Source: Marchantia polymorpha subsp. ruderalis (Eukaryota; Streptophyta; Marchantiopsida; Marchantiales; Marchantiaceae). Taken from it: a DNA stretch of 64,000 bases. Made by a program: the position numbers and the translations under genes. The stretch covers positions 1,496,001-1,560,000 of the forward strand of contig AP031358.1 in assembly GCA_037833965.1 (NCBI GenBank). Reading direction: 5' to 3'. Numbering within the stretch: position 1 is the first letter of the stretch; the number at the start of each line of letters is the position of its first letter. The notes beneath the pieces were generated by a model that was given only the letters and a program-made list of their open reading frames with translations, did not search any database and was not told where the DNA came from. This document shows positions 11,703 through 24,476 of this stretch, one piece after another.

Positions 11703-14700
11703 TCAAACTCGGAGGTTCATTGATGTCGATGTCTTCTCAAACTGCTGGGCAAGTTGGGTTGCATACTGACGCGCCCACTGATCATAATTTACAATATCAT
11801 CCAATGCAGGTTGAAGTACAAGATCCTGTCTATGCTTATCACAAGTCTTCTCGATAAGTTTGATGATGTCCAAGTATCCGATTCTACAATCAGATCAATG
11901 CCCAAGTTACAGGTGCTCTCATTAATATGCTTGTCTAGATTTTCGGTTTAAGGATATAAACTGGTAAAACCCCAGAGGGTATTAGACATCAATCATAATG
12001 CATAAATAACGTCAAGGCATCACTAGAGGAAAGGAAAGTTCAAGATAATTCTAGGAGCTGTTTATATCTTTCTTGTACATCAACCTTCAGTCGTACCGTT
12101 ATCTACCTACATGGTCAGCTATCACCTATGTAAACAGATTATGCAATGTGCGCTTTGAAGTTGAAGTTGGAAGTTCACTATTATGTGAAGAAGTTCCTTA
12201 CCTCTCTTCAAGGAAAAGCTCGACAGCCTTCTCATTGGCTGCACTAAGTACACCAGTCATAGTACCACCTGCCCTACCAGCTGAATAAGACAGATCCATA
12301 GACGGGTACTTGGCACGATCGGGGGCAATGAACGTCAAGTTACCCATCCTATGAAATACAGAAGAAGATCAATTTGCATATCCTGTTCAAGATTGAAAGT
12401 AGGATGTCGGTAGCACTATAGCTGAATATTTAACACATGTCCACTATAGTTTCGTGCACAAAACGTTGATAAATTATGCGACCCGGCAGCAGAGTGCAAG
12501 CGTAGAGTGGGGAAGACATACTTTACAAAGTCCAGGCGAGGCCAAGTGGTCTCAGAGCAGGGCACTCTTTCAGGCCACGATAACGTGTATAAAATTGGTA
12601 ATCTCATATCTGGCCATCCTAGCTGTCCAAGCACGGAAGAATCCTGCGCATTGAAGACTAGTGACTTTAAGATCATTGGAAGGACCATTAATACTGTAGA
12701 AGAAAGCCAATATTCAAGAACATACAATTTAGCAAAGGTTTCTATACTAAATAATAGCTACATCTGGAAAATCTACCATGTAGATATTCCAGATGTAGTA
12801 ATATTAGTAGTGTAATAGTAATAGTAGTGTAGTAATAGTACTTTAAATCTGCACTAATCTTTAACTACTCAGCGTACTTAAAGATTAGTCTAAACTCAAA
12901 GAAATAAGACAAGTAACATTGAACATTTTGACATATTCCTACGAAGGCGGAAGATAAGTACCTGTGTTTCAACCATCGAGTGGATGATTGATTGAGGGTG
13001 AATTACTATTTCAATATCGTCATACTCTGCTCCAAAGAGATAATGAGCTTCAATGACTTCCAGTCCCTATTTAAAAAAAAGTGTCAATAGATTGCGCATG
13101 GAGGTTGAGCACAGGCAGCCTGTTGAAAGGAGATATTACACACGGTACTAAAGATAAAAATTATAAGATTGTGGCCTTTTGGATATGACGCCAAACCTTA
13201 TTCATCAATGTCGCTGAGTCGACTGTAATTTTCCTACCCATTGACCAATTGGGATGTTTCAAGGCATCTGCTACCTTCACATCTTTCAGTCTCTCGACAG
13301 GCCAGTCTCTACGCAGATAATCACAAGTGTCTTCATTCAGTTAAAACATATGCTTCGTCACTTCAGTGTGCTGCTTGTCTTAACAACACTGCACATAATA
13401 TCATTGACTCTTCTCAAACTCCCACCTGAAAGCACCACCAGATGCAGTGAGGATAATGCGTCGTAATCCACCTTCTGGTATGCCTTGAATGCACTGCAGG
13501 AGACAATCAAGATTCATTACAACGCTCCATTTACATGAAATTGAAGCCCGATCAAGTTGCTCCATAATCGCAGCTCCAGTTGGTATTTCTGACAGAACGT
13601 GTGACACGGCTTAAAGCCGTAAGGAATAGAAGTAAGAAGACAAAGGATAAACAAGAACCTGAAATATGGCAGAATGTTCGGAGTCGGCTGGTAAAATTTT
13701 GCATCCGTACTTCTTCGCCAGAGGCAAGACGTAGGGACCTCCAGCAATCAAGGTCTCCTTATTTGCTAGGGCAATGTCCTTTCCAGCTTCTATTGCTGCA
13801 ACTGTGGGCTGCAAATGGATACATCTACGAGGCGTTATAAGAAGATCTCCCAAAAGTCAAGAGGTATTTTCTCTATTATGAGCCGCTCAATGAAGTACTT
13901 CACAAACACAAGGGAACAACAAAAGACGTACCTTGAGACCGGCGCAGCCCACAATTCCAGTAACAACAGTGACAGCTTCTGGATGTTGCGCAACCTGCGG
14001 AGATGACATTACCAAAGCTTCGATCAAAGTCCGGGCATGGACATCAAACAGCAATCACTTCCGAAAGAGCTAGCTGTCCTCTTTCGGAAGCCTCATCATG
14101 TCACTTTTGCATCCTGTCTATAATTATTTACCAATAATTTGCGCTGTTCAATACACAAACGTTTTTTGAAACAAATCTTGGTCAACAAAAGAGCAAAGTC
14201 ACCTCCAATATCCCTGAGTCACCCACGACAATCTCAGGCTGGGGATGTACATCAGCAATCGCTTCCCTCAGCTCTGCAACTTGTTCTGAGTTCCGTATGG
14301 AAACCAGACTAGGTTTGAAAGCTCTGATCTGCAATATGTCACAAAGTCCGTAACAGAAAAACGAAAAAGAAGTTTCTGACCAAGAACTATCGATTCTCCA
14401 ACATTGAGAAGTGTGCTCAGGCTGTATACGATATGTCTCGGTTAATCACAATAGGATTCGTACTATACATACTGAGCTCTTCCACCCTCAAAAATCCTTC
14501 ACGTATTACCTATAGTCAACATCCTTGGCCTAGTAATACCATAATACACGAAGAAACATAAAAGTGATATGATAATTCCATGACAGAGAAGAGAAGTCTC
14601 ACCTGCTCTGCTAGTAAGGTTATGTTAGATCCGGCGGAAAGAGCCACGATCCTGAATCTCTCTGGGTTTTCAGCTACGATGTCCAGCGTCTAAAACATTC

Positions 14701-15973
14701 CACCAAAAGTTTATGGGCTGAGTCAGGCAAACTTCTAAAGTAATTGTCGGAGGCCTCTTGAGGAGAAATTATGGGTGAGACTTGGGAAAAAAGAAACAGC
14801 TTATAATATCCCATGCAAGGACCTTAGAACAAGAATGTCATAACAATCTCCTGTTTCCAAAGACGAACTACAGACAAGATAAATTCCTGCACGGCAGTTA
14901 TTAAGATATTCACGGACCAGAAGCTACAGGCTGAAAGATTTGTATCCATCTAAAAACCAGAACTTGGTATTGCGTTTGATTACCTGCGTGCCAATGGAGC
15001 CTGTAGATCCAATAAGTGAGATTGGCTTCGGACCATCAAAGCTTTGCTTCACACCTTCATACACAGCTCGACCGGGCCAGGCTGGAGGTGGTCCTGTTGC
15101 TGAACATCTTACTCCCTTCACAGTCTTGGACACTTGAACGGACTTTCTCCAGGGATCTGCAAAATCAACACTGTCAGCTGAGTAGTACTTGGCGAAAGAT
15201 TGCCAATAAATCAGGGTGCTTGAGTTCGATAATTGGAACAGTGTAAGCAGCCTTTTCTGTGCAAGTCATGTCACAGTGCGCCACTTTAGGACATGGATAA
15301 GGAGAAGGATAGTATCTCATTTACAAGCTATGGAAATTTACAAGACAGAAGATTTGGAAAGAAGAAGAGGTTCTCATAAACAAGGCAAACATATGTGACA
15401 AGAGAACAAGAAGAAGAAAAAACTTTAAGGCTCGTTAAGAGTACTAAATTCGTCAGGTTCATAATACCTCCTTCCACTCCAAATTGTTACCATCCACAGA
15501 ACATTACCTTCGACTCTCGCGCCGGTATTCGATTGAACGTCGACTAATTTTCGTAATGTCGTTCCGCCCTGTTTTGAACATGGAATATATAAGGCCAATA
15601 TAAAACTGTATTCGTAAATGGAATGCTCGATTCAAGATTGCTTCTACGCTCTCACGTTTTTAAGCTAAGATTAAACAGTGAAGTTCGTCAAAATACTCTA
15701 CTTGAGCTTTCTGATTGTCTGCCAAACCCACATGTATCATAAATTTAGCATGAACACCAGAACAACGACAGAGCCCGTCACAGTGTAAAAGAAGCTGGGT
15801 CAGAGCCAATGCTCGTCGTCACGAATTTCTCAAGAATAAACGCGGCAAAGTTTTGGGAAGGTCTATTAGCAAACGGAAAGCATGAAAAAACTCACAAAAA
15901 GGAGCTGCTGACCAGACGAGACACAGGTCTGCACACTAGACAGTTCTGTCATAACAGAGACATTCATCGCCAT
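11703..15973 (-). CDS. DXR: 1-deoxy-D-xylulose 5-phosphate reductoisomerase, plastid (13 exons)
   Basis: DXR converts 1-deoxy-D-xylulose 5-phosphate to 2-C-methyl-D-erythritol 4-phosphate with NADPH and a divalent metal, the second step of the plastid MEP isoprenoid pathway. Exons on the minus strand are 15973-15896, 15568-15508, 15156-14984, 14689-14603, 14328-14203, 13994-13932, 13808-13659, 13493-13426, 13308-13197, 13066-12962, 12643-12522, 12348-12202 and 11883-11703. Phases agree throughout, giving 1473 bases and 490 residues; plant DXRs are about 470-480. Residues 1 to about 65 look like a Ser/Thr-rich transit peptide ending near VRCSA, before the plant-type [10 protein letters not shown]. 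The NADPH loop is GSTGSIGTQ (96-104). Metal ligands Asp238 and Glu240 lie in [11 protein letters not shown]. Substrate residues Ser300, Asn305, Lys306 and Glu309 follow the flexible loop [10 protein letters not shown]. No stop or frameshift was seen, so it looks functional. The first two exons are the least certain, though their phases match. Confidence 0.97.
12758..12798. repeat. Foldback hairpin in a DXR intron
   Basis: The 19-base arms 12758-12776 and 12780-12798 are inverted copies with one mismatch, around a 3-base loop. They lie in the intron between the exons at 12962-13066 and 12522-12643. TAG/TAA-type repeats follow to about 12841. It could be a tiny foldback element or a structured intron segment. 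Confidence 0.85.
14058..14090. repeat. Perfect inverted repeat in a DXR intron
   Basis: The arms CTTCCGAAAGAG (14058-14069) and CTCTTTCGGAAG (14079-14090) pair perfectly over 12 bases with a 9-base loop. They lie in the intron between the exons at 14203-14328 and 13932-13994. Confidence 0.85.
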
Positions 15974-17121
15974 CTTTCGCTTAGCTACGAAGAACTAATT
16001 CCTGCTCGATGATTTTCTTTCGTGCTGAAGATCCTGCAAACATTATTCACACAAGCTATTTCAGCTGAATGCTCTTCTGCGGAGACGTCATCAGCCCCAT
16101 GCCAATTCAAGTAAACGTCCTCAAGAGCCTCATACTCTCGACCCTCTGAAAGTCACACTCACGTTATGTTTAGCTGCTCGCACTCATTAAACTCACCAAC
16201 ACCCGGCACTCGAAGTCATTCCATCCGAGCTAAACACAGATGGTGACGCTTGGTTATCCATGATTCTGCAAGTGATTATGCTTCTTCCCGATTGCAATCA
16301 AGTCGTTGGCATTTTGTCCTTTCCATTTGTCAACACGCCGGTCGTTACCACTGTACATCACGGTTGGAAAAGAACAGAGATTCGCTCGCTTGCTCAGCCG
16401 AATGTGGAAACTCCGCAGCGTGACCATTTTCTCCTCTCCAACCTTTCTTTGTGCCGAACTCAAGCAACTCATGTCCACTGCTCTATCAAACCTAGAATCG
16501 GACCATTAGCTTCCCAAATCTAAAGAGAATCTAACCCTCGTTTCCGGGTCTGAAATCTGGCACCATGTTCCACACGGGTCTCTAAGTGTAAGTCTAGAGG
16601 TTCAACAGGTGATGCCTTCCCGCATACGGAAGCCATATTATCCAGTGCAAGAGTCAGGGGCCACAGATGCATGCAGGCACCTTAAGGTCCAGAGATTCTT
16701 CCAGCTATCCTGTACTCTGTGCACAATTCTTCGCGCCCCCACGGGCGCACATGCTGAGCGCACATGCGAGAGGAGAGAATCACGTTTCGCCAAACCGGTC
16801 TGATTCTTTCCAACATAATTAGAGCGAGCAACTTCAACGTAATCACTTCTTCTTGTCAACTCAGTGAAAAATTAGAAAATAAGAAGCCCTTGTTAGTCCA
16901 CAAACTGTGGAAAAGTGGCGACACTCAAGATCGATTATTGCATGCCGGAAGACCCGCAAGTGCGCGAGTACGTGTTGTGAAATTGTTGAAGCGCGGCGTT
17001 CCGAGCTCCTGTTTAGTACGCCAGAGAGATGAATTGCATCGAGGGACGAAAACATTTAAAAAAAGGCAAACAGTTTGTACTCGTGAATATTATCTGCGAC
17101 ATAATTTATAATCCAAGCTAG

Positions 17122-17139
17122 CTCTCTCTCTCTCTCTCT
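17122..17139. repeat. (CT)n microsatellite
   Basis: A run of nine CT units lies upstream of DXR. Confidence 0.9.
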
Positions 17140-17317
17140 GCGCGTTGCGTCTCGAATCTGGAGTCAGGAGCGTAGTTGAGAGTCATGGAAGGACCAATCG
17201 AGATCCAAGATCCGTGACCATTTTGTAGTCTTTCTTTCGTGTTCTGCGTTCGAGGATCTCCATGACGGCCACGGACGGTTCAGAAGTGCGGCGAGCTTTG
17301 CTCGTCCGGATGCGTGA

Positions 17318-17323
17318 CACGTG
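17318..17323. promoter_or_regulatory. G-box (CACGTG)
   Basis: CACGTG sits within the palindrome ACACGTGT, the core that plant bHLH and bZIP factors bind in light- and stress-responsive promoters. It lies about 1.35 kb upstream of the DXR start codon. Such a short motif also occurs by chance, so a link to DXR is only a guess. Confidence 0.2.
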
Positions 17324-17694
17324 TAGCCAACCGATGCGCGGCCCCGTTTTTTACCCGCAGCCCGCAGCCGTGTACTTTATGCGTTATGGTCTGCGCCAAG
17401 CGCGCGCGCGGACAGCTTGGATGGCCCACCATCTTGAGTTCCGACGCGACGGCGCTCTAGACGAGGATTATTTTAATAAAGCTCACCACACTCGTCTCGA
17501 GGAGTTATATTGAATTTTCATTTTCAATTTTCGTGCAGGAGAAAATTCTGAAGAGTTCCGCGAATCTCTTCATTCAGTCGAATTTCAGAAATAATTTGAA
17601 TGGTGCACTTTGACCGTGATTTAAGACTGAAAATGAATCAGCATACAGAATTTTGCAAGTAATTACATGAGCTTGATAATCTAAGAAAATAAGA

Positions 17695-17717
17695 TTATAT
17701 ATATATATATATATAAA
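17695..17717. repeat. (TA)n microsatellite
   Basis: A run of about eleven AT units lies at the border of the AT-rich block. Confidence 0.9.
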
Positions 17718-17980
17718 CAAACACATCCAGAATTTCCTCTTCTTTTATACTTGCACACTCTCTTGTCGCGATTGCATTATTTCTGGTCACCCTTTTCAAT
17801 ATTCTTCCACGTGATAGTAAGACCAATACACATGTGAAGACTATCCAAAGTTCGCAACTAACATGACGTCTTTGGTTTCATCATGTACGAAACCAAAGAG
17901 GCTATGTACCTTGCAAGTCTTCCCATTCTTTTCGCTTCATTTACTTGGCCACTTAATCATCCACATTGACTATTTTATTT

Positions 17981-20088
17981 GTCAATCCAAATGTTTAATG
18001 TATTGAAACATTAACTCCTAGATATTTCTTAGAGTTCCAAACAAATCACATAAGTTTCTTGTCTTCTATATGTTCATTAAACCTTGTATATAACATATAG
18101 AGTAAGAGGAAATTCACTTGTATGTATCATGACATTAAAGAACTCAAATAAATAAATAAAAACCTATGCATAAACTCTTCATGTTTCTTGATATTTTAAA
18201 TAATAAAAAGGACAAAATTTAACTCTATTCTACCTTAACTGGTGAAGATAATTAAACTGAAATAAATATCTAGGTGATTTGAATGCGAATTTTTAACTTT
18301 TTATAAACTACAAAAAAATTTATAAAAAGGGTTTTCTGTTGTTTATTTTTATATTTTGTAAATGACCTCAAAATTTTGAATGCAGCACACCTGAAGTAGC
18401 AATTTAGTAAATGTAATTGATGAGAACACAGCGTTCTCACATAAGATTTCGAATGACCTTATGATGAAATTTGACTGTGGAACATGAATCGTTTCTCATC
18501 TAAATTTTAATTTGACTTCAACAAATTCAGTTTAGTTGATTTCATCGTTAAAGATTTGAAAACACATTTTGAGTTTTATTTTTTCTAAATTAAAATATTA
18601 TCATAGATGAACTAAAATTAAGTATAGACTTTACTCACATTTTTTCTGCAAATTTAATTTCTTATTCCTAATTTTTTAATGTATTTTAAGATGCATATGA
18701 ATACAAATTACTAATGTATAACATTTATTTTCTAAAACACACCAGTATAAGTTATAATTCAAAACTAAATATTTGGTTCATCATTCTATATCAGAAATTA
18801 AATCTCATTCTAATTTTTATATTTGATTATGAATTTTTCATTAAGAAAATAATTTTTATGATTATTTTCAACAGAATTGGATTTCTGGAATCAAGTGGGA
18901 AATATATAAAATAAAATTTATATATTCATTTATTTTTTCAAATATTACTTGGGTGATTGAATTTTAAAACTCAATTGAATTACTAAAGAATTGACTTTGT
19001 TTATATAACAGATTTTTATTCTATGCGATTTTTTGTTTATCTATTATTGCGTAATTCAAAGAGAAAAATTAACACTTTATTAAATTCCATCAACTTCTTT
19101 TCAAGAGAATTTCAATATTTTTTTTAATCTTAGTGTTGTATTCTGATTTTCTTCAGCATATGGATTAATTAGAATGAAACATTACTTAAGTGAGCGAAAA
19201 AAATGTTGAAAACGCAATGAATCTAGTTAACACAAAACCATATTGGAAATCAAGCATCTATATCCAAAAAACAAATCACATAAATTATTTTTGCATATTT
19301 CTTTTGAAACTGTTTGAAAGATCTAATTTAAAAATAAACTTGCTAATTTTAATGCTTCAAGTTGAGTTTTTTCATTGAATCACATTTCTTATTTATTCCA
19401 AATTTTTCTATTTATTAATCAGATGTGCAAATGATTTAAAAAATATGATTAGTTAAATCTAATGATAAGTGTAAATATTAAGAGTTTTGATACATTATTC
19501 TCAAAAGTGTCTTAATTAAATTTGACAAAGAAAATTTAGAATATCATATTTCGATATATTTTCAACTTAGTAAATTTTTATTTTAGATATTCAAATAATT
19601 TTATTTTTTCATCAACTTATGTCTAATTTATTTCAATGAAAAGATATGAACAATAAAAATTAGTTTGTGTTTTAATTCAACACACTTATTTTTTATTTCA
19701 AATTAAACGTGATTTTTCTTTTTCATAACAAGTGTAAATATATGTACAAAGCATACTTGATTCTACGATTTACTATCTTGAATGAATGAATAATAAGGCC
19801 CAATATCTTGAAATTTTTTTCTACTTTGATGTATCAAATTCATGCTGTGATATTTTGCAGACGCATCTTAACAACTTTCAACATACAGTTTTTTAAATTT
19901 TATTTTTTTCACATTTAAAACAAAATATTGCATAAATTTTTTGTTAAAATTTTATATTTGTACATTGTCATAATTCTTATATCTTTTTTTCATAAATTTT
20001 AACATATGTCATTACTCCCATCACATATTTGTTCATTTTTTTTTTTGATGATAAAAATCGATACTCGTTTGAAGTAAAATTTCATATT
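17981..20088. other. AT-rich gene-free block
   Basis: This is very AT-rich with frequent stops and no recognisable motif. It runs straight into the copia relic and may be part of the same nest of decayed repeats. Confidence 0.6.
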
Positions 20089-21510
20089 CTTGACTAATGC
20101 TATGAGTTATCTCAAGTCTTCTGATAACTCAATTTAGCTTGATTCCATTTATGGAAGTTGATTAAGCTGTCACTGTATCAGAGAGTTCACAAAAACTCTA
20201 GGTAATTTTTTTAGATTTTTTCAGTATAACTTGAAGTGTTTTATGGACGTAAAGTGCAGTGATGCACCATACATGCTATATCTAGCATAGTATTTTCTGT
20301 TGGTTTTGACACAAAAGAGAAATAACATACGGTAGGAAAGATGAGATTCAGAGTATACCTCCTTTGCGTAGAATCATAAACATGAACTCCAAGAGAGGAA
20401 TAATTTAATGACTCTAAAACCGTCTTCATGAAGACTTTTTTCGATATTTCATTGATTGGTGTTTCATCGTTGATTCTTGTGAAGCGTTTCTTTGTCACAT
20501 AAAGTACTACCATGAAAAGGAACTTTATGGAAATTCTATAAAAACTTATGGTTAGAATGATGTTGAAATGTATGGGTTTCAAAGCAATTGGGAGACTATG
20601 TATTTGATAGTTTATAAAGAAACTCATATTGCTCTAGCTATGGGCAAGATAAAAAAATTTCTGTCAAATCGCTGATCGCTATGATATGAACTATTTGATG
20701 TCTTATTAAACAATGTCAAACTTTGCTAGGTTAGATTGATGTTTATTATGGACATAAAAGATCTATTTGAATGAATAAACTAATCATTAGATGAAATTGA
20801 AGGTCGTCAACATTCATTATAATAATATAAATTTATTACATCTTGCTGCAAATCAAATGATTGAGAAAAAATGAAATACATTGATATCATTTTTAAGCTC
20901 AATCTTATCACTAGAGAAATGAGAAGTTTGAACGATAATTTCAAAATAGCTCATAGAGGTGACCCAAGTTATTATTTTAGAGAATTTAAAGATGCATTGT
21001 GCTACTTTGTAGGTTTTACATGAGAATCATAAATTTTTTTGTATTTATAAATTTATTGACTCTAAATATATTTACTTCTTCATGTTTTGACTAAGAATTC
21101 ATTCTTGTTAGCTCCAGTTCAAAGACTATCCTATGTTAGTATTCTAACTAAAACTTCTCGCAAGATATTTTTATATTTTATAGAGATTAAGGTAAATACT
21201 ACATGAGTTAAGGTGGAGATTATTAGACATTGACCACAGTACTTTTGTGACTCAGGTTAACTTTAGTTAGTGAAGTTGGTATAACTATCAATCTATTGAA
21301 GAGTTCACGAAAGCTCTCCATGAAATTTTACATAGTATTCTGAGTAAACCTTAAAGTTGTTCCATGGACATAGCCTGTAGCAACGATGAACCACGTATGT
21401 GTTCCGGTGAACACATAAAAATTAACAATCTCGTGTTCACTCACACACGTGAACAAGAGTTTTCTAATACGTTCGAATTTTCTCTTGGTCAAAATCCTGA
21501 ATACTACATG
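20089..21510 (+). mobile_element. Decayed, shortened Ty1/copia retroelement
   Basis: Two diverged direct copies of one LTR-like sequence begin near 20089 and 21220. Both carry a GAGTTCAC-(G/A)-AA block and then TGGACATAGC or TGGACGTAAA followed by a (C)ACCA-type motif, like the 3' part of many plant copia LTRs (GGACGTAG...GAACCACGTA). The second copy follows a purine tract, AAGGTGGAGA (21210-21219), the expected polypurine tract next to a 3' LTR. Between them lies a piece resembling the copia RNase H end. Only about 1.1 kb separates the two starts, so most of gag-pol has been lost. The LTR borders are approximate. Confidence 0.5.
20816..21011 (+). pseudogene. Copia RNase H C-terminal fragment, broken
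   Basis: Translated pieces NINLLHLAANQM and then MKYIDI, with TREM further on, follow the copia pattern DN-x-SAI-x-LAKNP...RTKHIDI...IRE near the end of the polyprotein. A one-base frame change and an in-frame stop between the two pieces show that it is dead. The catalytic part of the domain is not present. Confidence 0.5.
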
Positions 21511-23502
21511 CATCTACCCTCATCTCCGACTATCATCTAACTAGCAAATTACTTCTTTGTACTTGATTTCTTATTAGCTTTTTGTCGGGCCTTCCATTGA
21601 CGCGGATTGTGATCTGATTTTTGAAAATACAAGGTTTCATCTTCTTTGTTGTTTCAATGAGTAAAAAATCATCAACACAATTCCTCCATAAGGAGGATAT
21701 TCATATTCTATGACCTTCCATTGAGTGACATCGAGGGCCATCACCACCGAGGCTTCATCAAAATTTAACATAGTCGCATCACATTTGACAAGGTGCAGAT
21801 TCGCTAAGTGGATGTTGGAAGTTTTTGTTCAGATCAGATCTTCTTCCAACATCAGCTTAGAACGTAGGACATGCAAGAACGACGGCATCTCAGGACAAAG
21901 GGACGTCATCCTCATGATCTTTGATCATTCCATCGTCAGCCGAATGTTTTGATAGGACACATCAAAACATGTTCACGAACGAACATGACTGTCAACTTAG
22001 ATTTAGGAGCATAAAGTGCTTTTGGAAACTCTTGTAAATATCTCACGTGAGTCCTGCAATTAAATCTAGAGAACGTGTCATAGACATTCAGTTAGTGACT
22101 AGAAGGATTCCTTCGTTTCGGGATTGGTTTCTCTCTGGTTTGACTTTGGATTATGCGATTTCTCCAACTTGTGTCTCGCTATATTATACCCTTTAGCCAC
22201 TGGGGGTTTGAAGGCATCGGGCCTGCAAGCCTGCACCACAAGCTCAGCTATCGAACAAAAACGGGAGGAGAGTAGCATTCGTGTCAGGGTTATAAGAACT
22301 AATCTTTTTTCAAATTAGGTGACAGGGTTATCATTGTCTGTTCTATATCTTAGGCAGCTTGTTTATATCCTTACATAGAGTAATCACGTAAGTCAATGCG
22401 GTATGGGATGCTCCTGATGTTTATAAATCGTTCGAATAAGTTAGGTGCTCTAGTATATATTTTCATTAAACCAGGGTCTACCCACATGTTTCAACGTTTG
22501 TTTCTTCCCCCGGTGGTCTTCATGAGGTATTCTCGTCAGTTTTGCTTTCCCTTTGGGCCCTTTGTTTTCTCTTGGAACTCGGCCACGTAGAGTTATAAGG
22601 GGCTTCATCTCTTTCCGCACCAAGTGTTAGATTAGGTTTTAGGACAATGATCAGATTACCAGTGAAACGGAATGGACTTCAGTTGATTGGTGTGGAGTTA
22701 TCATAGCTAGGCACCGTTGAATAAACTTGATGGTGAATACTCAAATCCTCACAAACGTATCTGAAATCCTGGTGAGAGAATTGTTATTCTTCGTCTTTAT
22801 AATCCAGCAGTCATCGGTGAGGATTCATTGCAAGAATATCTCCTCAATACTTCTCGAAAGCTAAAAGCTATTATATATGTTCCAAGCAAACTGCAGTCGG
22901 GAAATATAATGAGCCGACTAGAAAAGTTACAATGATTCGTGGAAGGCGATAAATGCACCAGATGCCCTTATGATATAAGTTCTGGTCTATATAATTGATC
23001 TTTGCAGAAGAAAGGTAAGCGGGAACCATGCGCTTATAAAAGTCCCGAGGATACTCCAGCACTTTGTTTATGAAGAAGTGACAGAAGATGTTTACGTAGA
23101 AAATGTGGACCAGCAAAACCGACAGAAATAGCAGAGGACTCAGAGATGTCATAATCTACAGAAGCGTCACACTCCTTTGGCGCTAAGATCTATCACCAGA
23201 TACCTTGAAGGGCAACTTTCGCATGGACAGCCCAGGCGTTGCAACTTCTTCGTATTAAAGAAAGGGGTGGATAGTCATAGATTTCTGCAATCAGACCTGA
23301 GGCTTCAAAGAGTATGGGAGCTCAACTATTCAACAAAACTTCCCAAAAAAGTGGCCTCTTTAAGTGTCCCATGGCCTGATCCAATCGACTGTCCTCCAGT
23401 CATGCATCGGCTTCGATCGGTACAACTGGTCGATGAAGTCAGCTCACGGAGTGGAGAGCAAACAGTATTGTTACTATTTGAGTACGTTCCGCAAGGATTG
23501 CG

Positions 23503-23506
<4 letters not shown>

Positions 23507-23533
<27 letters not shown>

Positions 23534-23534
23534 G
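23507..23534. repeat. (GA)n microsatellite
   Basis: About 13 GA units. It produces the artificial Arg-Glu tail of an overlapping frame. Confidence 0.9.
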
Positions 23535-24091
23535 ACCGCTACCGGAAGTAACTCGTGTAGACACTGATTCCAGTTCTGTACTGTAGTGCTTTCGAACCAC
23601 CTCGAGTTGCTCTGATAAGCACATTCCGTTTCTCTGTTCGTGGTTGATTACGTTCTAGAATGCATGTTATGGGCCGTATAGTGAGGCAAGTTTGAATGAC
23701 CTTCAGCCACTGGGCTCGAGTATGGTCATCGTCAGGAAGGAATCTCTCAACCATGTTTCCGCCTCAGAGTGGAGCCGGTGTGATATGTTCAGAGCAAGTT
23801 CAGTGAAATGTGAGACACTTAGTCGTGGGACAAATTTGGCTTTCATGTTGAATGAATTCCTCGGACTCACTTCCAGAGCTCGTCGTCAACATTTTGCCGG
23901 TAGTCAAAATAAGAGACGCTAACGAAAATGGATCAGCTGATGCGTGAGCATCGGAGCCACCGTCTCATGCCTGAGCAAGTTCTACAGGAGAGAAGCTCAA
24001 TGATTAGAAAAGAAGAACTGCGATCCATCCCCCAGTTGGTTGGATGATGACAAAGAGGACAATCTGGAGGTACAGGTCACTGAGGCCAGCC

Positions 24092-24123
24092 GGCCAGGGA
24101 CGCATGCTTATGCATCCCTGGCC
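24092..24123. repeat. Inverted repeat (hairpin)
   Basis: GGCCAGGGA (24092-24100) pairs with TCCCTGGCC (24115-24123). After one mismatch the stem continues as GCA/TGC. It lies 330 bases from a second, perfect palindrome. Confidence 0.75.
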
Positions 24124-24452
24124 TCATGCAGACTAGCTTCATGCATTCTCTGATCTCTCCTGCACAGGAAGACGATGAGATGGATCTCATGCTGCCCTCA
24201 CGCTAATGAAACCTGCCTGCCTGTATACGCGAGGCTGTGTTTCTGATCCGAGGTTAATGCTCCATTTGTGTCAAGGGTGGACCACAAAAAGCTGGGCTAC
24301 AGAATCTGCGTCTGTCAGGTGCGCATTCCGATGCTGCCTAATGTGTCAAGTCGAGGAGCTGGAGGATGGTGTAGGAGACGACACGACATGAATGAATGAA
24401 GCATGATGAAGTCTAGCTATGTGTGGCAAGTGATGATGATGACGGTCGTGCC

Positions 24453-24476
24453 TCAACAGTCCCTAGGGACTGTTGA
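24453..24476. repeat. Perfect 24-base palindrome
   Basis: TCAACAGTCCCT is followed at once by AGGGACTGTTGA, its exact reverse complement, with no spacer. No recognised gene is near it. Confidence 0.9.

Larger units (their letters stand above)
15974..17980. other. DXR upstream region, no gene recognised
   Basis: This should hold the DXR promoter and 5' UTR, and possibly 5' UTR introns. It includes a GC-rich stretch at 17262-17513 with an 83-codon ATG frame that has no domain and no sign of being real, a (CT)n run at 17122 and a (TA)n run at 17695. Confidence 0.5.

Noticed and set aside
23177..23551. 124-codon frame ending in an Arg-Glu run
   Set aside because: The tail is the translation of a (GA)n microsatellite, and the rest has no motif. 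The frame begins at a non-ATG or weak start.
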